Part shown: one piece after another, positions 61,011 to 64,000 of the stretch | Layout of the letters: each line of letters begins with the position of its first letter | Position numbering within the stretch: the stretch's first letter is position 1 | NCBI GenBank assembly: GCA_002415025.1 | Contig: DIBR01000034.1 | Location: 201,079 to 265,078, forward strand | Direction: 5' to 3' | Length of the DNA: 64,000 bases | Source of the DNA: Spongiibacteraceae bacterium UBA5047 | GTDB taxonomy: Bacteria; Pseudomonadota; Gammaproteobacteria; Pseudomonadales; Spongiibacteraceae | Translations under genes and position numbers: made by a program | The notes under the pieces: generated by a model | The model's database searches: none | The model's input: the letters and a program-made list of their open reading frames with translations, nothing else | Told to the model about the DNA's origin: nothing

Positions 61011-61967
61011 CTAGCTGGCATCTACCCAGCGTAATTCGCGCGGCAAAGAAAAGGTTATGTTTTCCGGTCGGCCAGAAAGCTCTTCCGGCGCGCTGGCGCC
61101 CAGCTCACATAAACGGGCTACCACGTCCTGCACCAACACTTCCGGTGCAGAGGCTCCAGCCGTAATCCCCACCCGCGTAATACCCTTGAGCCACTCGACG
61201 GAGATGTCTGAAGCTTGGTCAATCAGGTGAGCCACACAGCCACGGCGCTCTGCCAATTCACGCAGCCGATTGGAATTTGATGAGTTGGGAGAACCGACCA
61301 CCAAAACCAGGTCACTCTGCTCCGCAAGGGTTTTTACAGCATCCTGCCGGTTTTGCGTAGCGTAGCAAATATCATCCTTGCGCGGCCCTTCTATTGCAGG
61401 GAAGCGACTGCGCAGGGCATCAATAACCGCTGCGGTATCATCCATCGACAAGGTTGTTTGCGTAACAAAAGACAGGTGCTTTGCATCCTTCACTTCCAGC
61501 TGCGATGCCTGCTCGACATCCTCAACCAGATAAATTGCCCCACCCTCAGTGACATCATACTGCCCCATGGTACCCTCGACTTCCGGGTGCCCCTTGTGGC
61601 CGATCAAAATACATTCGCGCCCTTCACGGCTGTATTTAACCACCTCCATATGCACCTTGGTCACCAACGGACAGGTCGCGTCGAAGATTTTCAAGCCGCG
61701 CTGCTCCGCTTCTTCTCGCACCGCACGGGAAACACCGTGCGCCGAGAAGATCACGATAACGTCGTCCGGAATTTCATGAAGCTCATCAACAAATATCGCG
61801 CCGCGTTCGCGCAAATTGTCGACAACAAAGCGGTTGTGCACAACTTCGTGGCGCACGTAAATAGGTGCGCCAAAGACATCCAGCGCACGCCCGACAATTT
61901 CAATCGCGCGATCCACACCCGCGCAAAATCCGCGCGGGTTAGCCATTCTGATTTCGATTGCACTCAT
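61011..61967 (-). CDS. ispH: 4-hydroxy-3-methylbut-2-enyl diphosphate reductase IspH
   Basis: This 318-residue iron-sulfur enzyme makes IPP and DMAPP in the last step of the MEP pathway. Cluster ligands are in PRGFCAGVDRA, DATCPLV and GDDICYATQNRQD-type contexts, and GSPNSSNSNRL is conserved. Its start overlaps the fkpB stop by 4 bases (ATGA). It is last in the ileS-lspA-fkpB-ispH row. Confidence 0.96.
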   Translation of the reverse strand: MSAIEIRMANPRGFCAGVDRAIEIVGRALDVFGAPIYVRHEVVHNRFVVDNLRERGAIFVDELHEIPDDVIVIFSAHGVSRAVREEAEQRGLKIFDATCPLVTKVHMEVVKYSREGRECILIGHKGHPEVEGTMGQYDVTEGGAIYLVEDVEQASQLEVKDAKHLSFVTQTTLSMDDTAAVIDALRSRFPAIEGPRKDDICYATQNRQDAVKTLAEQSDLVLVVGSPNSSNSNRLRELAERRGCVAHLIDQASDISVEWLKGITRVGITAGASAPEVLVQDVVARLCELGASAPEELSGRPENITFSLPRELRWVDAS

Positions 61968-62404
61968 GCTTGTACGTCTTCCACAGCGATAATTTCAGCA
62001 GTAAAGCGCAGTGTACGCCCCGCCAGCGGATGATTAAAGTTGACCACTACCTCACTCTCACCCACAGACTGGATAACGCCAGGCAACTCAGCTTTCTGCG
62101 CATCGGCAAAAGAAATAACCATCCCTTCTTCCAGCACCATATCGCCAGAAAAACTGCTGCGATCAATTCGCTGGATATTCGCCGGGTTACCCTGACCGAA
62201 CGCATCTTCAGGGTTTAACTGAAAGGTCCGTTTTTCGCCCGCGCGCATGCCCAGCAGCTTCTTTTCAACACCGGGCAGCAGGTTGCCATCGCCGTAGCAA
62301 AAAGTGGCAGGTGTGCGTTCAAACGTGGAATCCACCACACTGCCATCAATCATTGCGAGTTCAAAATGCAAGGTCACTTTGGAACCGGTTCCAACAACGC
62401 CCAC
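61964..62404 (-). CDS. fkpB: FKBP-type peptidyl-prolyl isomerase FkpB (SlpA)
   Basis: This 146-residue SlpA-type isomerase has an FKBP core (VTLHFELAMIDGSVVDSTFE, PATFCYGDGNLLPGVEKKLLGM) interrupted by an IF (insert-in-flap) chaperone domain (ERTFQLNPEDAFGQGNPANIQ), then VVVNFNHPLAGRTLRFTAEI. The start is GTG, immediately after the lspA stop. It probably acts in protein folding. Confidence 0.94.
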   Translation of the reverse strand: MGVVGTGSKVTLHFELAMIDGSVVDSTFERTPATFCYGDGNLLPGVEKKLLGMRAGEKRTFQLNPEDAFGQGNPANIQRIDRSSFSGDMVLEEGMVISFADAQKAELPGVIQSVGESEVVVNFNHPLAGRTLRFTAEIIAVEDVQA

Positions 62405-62926
62405 CTACTTGTCCTCCGGATGCAAGACCATATCCAGCAGCATCGTGGCCGCGCCCAGAGTGATACAGGCATCGGCAACATTAAACGCGGGAAAGTAGTA
62501 ACCCTTCCAGTGCAGTGAAATAAAATCCACCACATAGCCCAGCAGCGCCCGGTCAATCAGATTACCGACGGCGCCAGCCAGTATCATCACCAGCGCAAAA
62601 GTCAGCAGGCGCTGCTGATTTTTGATCAGGCCAATCCATACGATCAAGGCCACACTGACCAGTGACGACACCAGAATAAAAAACCAGCGCTGCCAGCCGC
62701 CGGCGTCACTCAGAAAACTAAACGCCGCCCCGGTGTTGTAGTGCAGTGTGATATTAAACACCGGCAGTACATATACTGGCTGCCCATAGGAAAGGGTACT
62801 GTCCGCAACATATTTTGTTGCCTGATCAAGCAGCACAAAGACAATGGCGATGGCATACCATTTGAGCACACCCGTGCCTATCAACTGGCGCGCCAGTGAG
62901 CTTTTCAGGGCAGACACCTTAAGCAT
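62405..62926 (-). CDS. lspA: Prolipoprotein signal peptidase LspA
   Basis: This 173-residue type II signal peptidase has four membrane helices and the catalytic aspartates in GNLIDRALLGYVVDF and FNVADACI. NTGAAFSFL is the conserved periplasmic motif. It removes signals of lipoproteins such as the several predicted in this window. The ATG overlaps the ileS end by 8 bases. Confidence 0.95.
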   Translation of the reverse strand: MLKVSALKSSLARQLIGTGVLKWYAIAIVFVLLDQATKYVADSTLSYGQPVYVLPVFNITLHYNTGAAFSFLSDAGGWQRWFFILVSSLVSVALIVWIGLIKNQQRLLTFALVMILAGAVGNLIDRALLGYVVDFISLHWKGYYFPAFNVADACITLGAATMLLDMVLHPEDK

Positions 62927-64000
62927 AAAAACGCTGTTCACCGTCACCTTCAATATTATCAACGCAACGGTGGCATAGTTCAGGGTGAGCCTCTATGGTG
63001 CCAACCTCTACCCTGTGGTGCCAACAGCGCACACATTTTTCGCCTTCGCTAGCCTTAATCGAAACTTCCAGGTTATCCAGCTCGGTACTTCTAGCCGCAT
63101 TGGCGCTCGACAGGCTCTCCAGCTTCACCGCAGAAGTTATCAAAACAAAACGGAGTTCGTCGCCCAGCTTGGCGAGCGTGCTTCGCAAACTGTCGTCACA
63201 GTAAAGCGTAACGTCAGCCTGCAAACTGCCGCCAATCACGCCCTCATTGCGCGCGGCTTCCATCGCCTTGTTTACCGCTGTTTTGACTTCCTGAACCTGC
63301 CCCCAGAAAGCGGCCCCCATGTCGGGGTCTTCGCTGGCAGAAAGTCCTTGATACCACTGTGCAACAAACACACTAGCGCCATTGTCACCGGGGATATTTT
63401 CCCACAGCTCGTCGGCGGTAAAACTCAGAATGGGAGAAATCCAGCGCACCAAAGCCTGCGAAATATGAAAGAGCGCTGTTTGCGCGGAACGCCGCGCGAG
63501 GCTGTCCGCCGGTGTGGTGTACTGTCGGTCCTTGATGATATCCAGATAAAAGCCACCCAGTTCTGTCACACAGAAATTGTGCAGCTTCTGATAGACCTGA
63601 TGAAACTGATACTTGCCGTAAGCGCCAATAATGTCGTTTTGCAGCTCAGCGGCACGATGCACAATCCAGCGATCAAGGCTGAGCATATCGTTGGCCGCAA
63701 CCAGATGCTGTTCGGGGTCAAAACCCGTCATATTCGCCAGCAGAAAACGTGCGGTATTACGGATACGTCGATAGGAGTCTGCCGTGCGCTTGAAAATTTC
63801 ATCCGACACCGTCATCTCACCACGGTAATCGGTTGCCGCCACCCACAGGCGTAGAATATCGGCCCCCAGATTATTAATGACCTCCTGAGGCGCGATAACA
63901 TTCCCCAGCGACTTGGACATTTTGTGCCCTTTTGTATCCACCGTAAAACCGTGAGTTAACACCGTCTTGTATGGCGCGCTGCCGTTGACCGCAATCGCAG
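62919..64000 (-). CDS. ileS: Isoleucyl-tRNA synthetase, C-terminal part (5' end outside window)
   Basis: The visible 360 residues hold the class I KMSKS motif (HKMSKSLGN), the anticodon-binding helical domain (DRWIVHRAAELQNDIIGAYGKYQFHQVYQKLHNFC) and the C-terminal zinc-binding segment with four Cys (CVRCWHH...CHRCVDNI). The frame continues past the right edge with AVNGSAPYKTV, as expected for IleS, so the gene is truncated only by the window. It couples to lspA downstream. Confidence 0.97.
   Translation of the reverse strand, partial: AIAVNGSAPYKTVLTHGFTVDTKGHKMSKSLGNVIAPQEVINNLGADILRLWVAATDYRGEMTVSDEIFKRTADSYRRIRNTARFLLANMTGFDPEQHLVAANDMLSLDRWIVHRAAELQNDIIGAYGKYQFHQVYQKLHNFCVTELGGFYLDIIKDRQYTTPADSLARRSAQTALFHISQALVRWISPILSFTADELWENIPGDNGASVFVAQWYQGLSASEDPDMGAAFWGQVQEVKTAVNKAMEAARNEGVIGGSLQADVTLYCDDSLRSTLAKLGDELRFVLITSAVKLESLSSANAARSTELDNLEVSIKASEGEKCVRCWHHRVEVGTIEAHPELCHRCVDNIEGDGEQRFYA

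Overview
The window is a gene-dense, moderately GC-rich chromosomal segment of a gammaproteobacterium. Several blocks keep the order I know from Pseudomonas and related marine gammaproteobacteria: ponA/pilMNOPQ-aroK-aroB-gltBD-hemE, ubiE-ubiJ-ubiB-hisI-hisE-tatABC, rnr-rlmB-rpsF-rpsR-(membrane protein)-rplI-dnaB, and ileS-lspA-fkpB-ispH. Together with FadE-type acyl-CoA dehydrogenases, a Rieske oxygenase and a Baeyer-Villiger-type monooxygenase, this suggests a marine, lipid- or aromatic-degrading member of the Cellvibrionales/Pseudomonadales side of the class. The genus cannot be fixed from the sequence alone.

Layout. Positions 1-15.6 kb form the more variable part. It holds the end of an RND/MMPL exporter, a two-subunit Rieske dioxygenase facing a TetR regulator across an overlapping promoter/operator, a 547-bp AT-rich gap, a short FimV-like protein, a lipoprotein serine protease, a flavin monooxygenase, a diguanylate cyclase, two tandem FadE-like acyl-CoA dehydrogenases and an AidB-like one. 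At 15.7-20.2 kb lies a biotin operon, bioB-bioF-(bioH-bioC fusion)-bioD. At 20.3-27.3 kb are mixed single genes: comF, srkA, a hexapeptide acyltransferase, a TrmB-like methyltransferase, cysE, an M48 lipoprotein protease, tag, and DUF4136 and DUF1223 proteins. At 27.3-41.2 kb a long minus-strand series carries hemE, gltD, gltB, aroB, aroK and pilQPONM. It faces ponA, and radA follows.

At 45.4-52.4 kb on the plus strand, a protein with three DnaT-type repeats and a lambda-P-like replication protein (overlapping genes) precede the ubiquinone, histidine and Tat genes. On the minus strand at 52.4-59.3 kb are dnaB, rplI, a membrane protein, rpsR, rpsF, rlmB and rnr. A tRNA-Leu(CAG) with its own strong promoter and an RhlE helicase follow, and ispH-fkpB-lspA-ileS closes the window, with ileS running off the end.

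How the genes fit together. pilMNOPQ builds the type IV pilus alignment complex and secretin, and the separate FimV-like LysM protein may act on the same wall-pole machinery. gltBD assimilates ammonia, aroK/aroB feed the shikimate pathway, and ubiE/J/B make ubiquinone. The two oxygenase systems, the exporter and the three acyl-CoA dehydrogenases look like a catabolic neighbourhood for lipids or aromatics, although no substrate can be named. The DnaT-repeat/P-like pair is the best candidate for something poorly described: a cellular gene pair with a phage-like helicase-loading character.

No CRISPR array, insertion sequence, prophage integrase, rRNA operon or replication origin was seen. Starts were chosen by Shine-Dalgarno match, overlap and family length. 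Promoters were read by eye as sigma-70-like hexamers and remain predictions.
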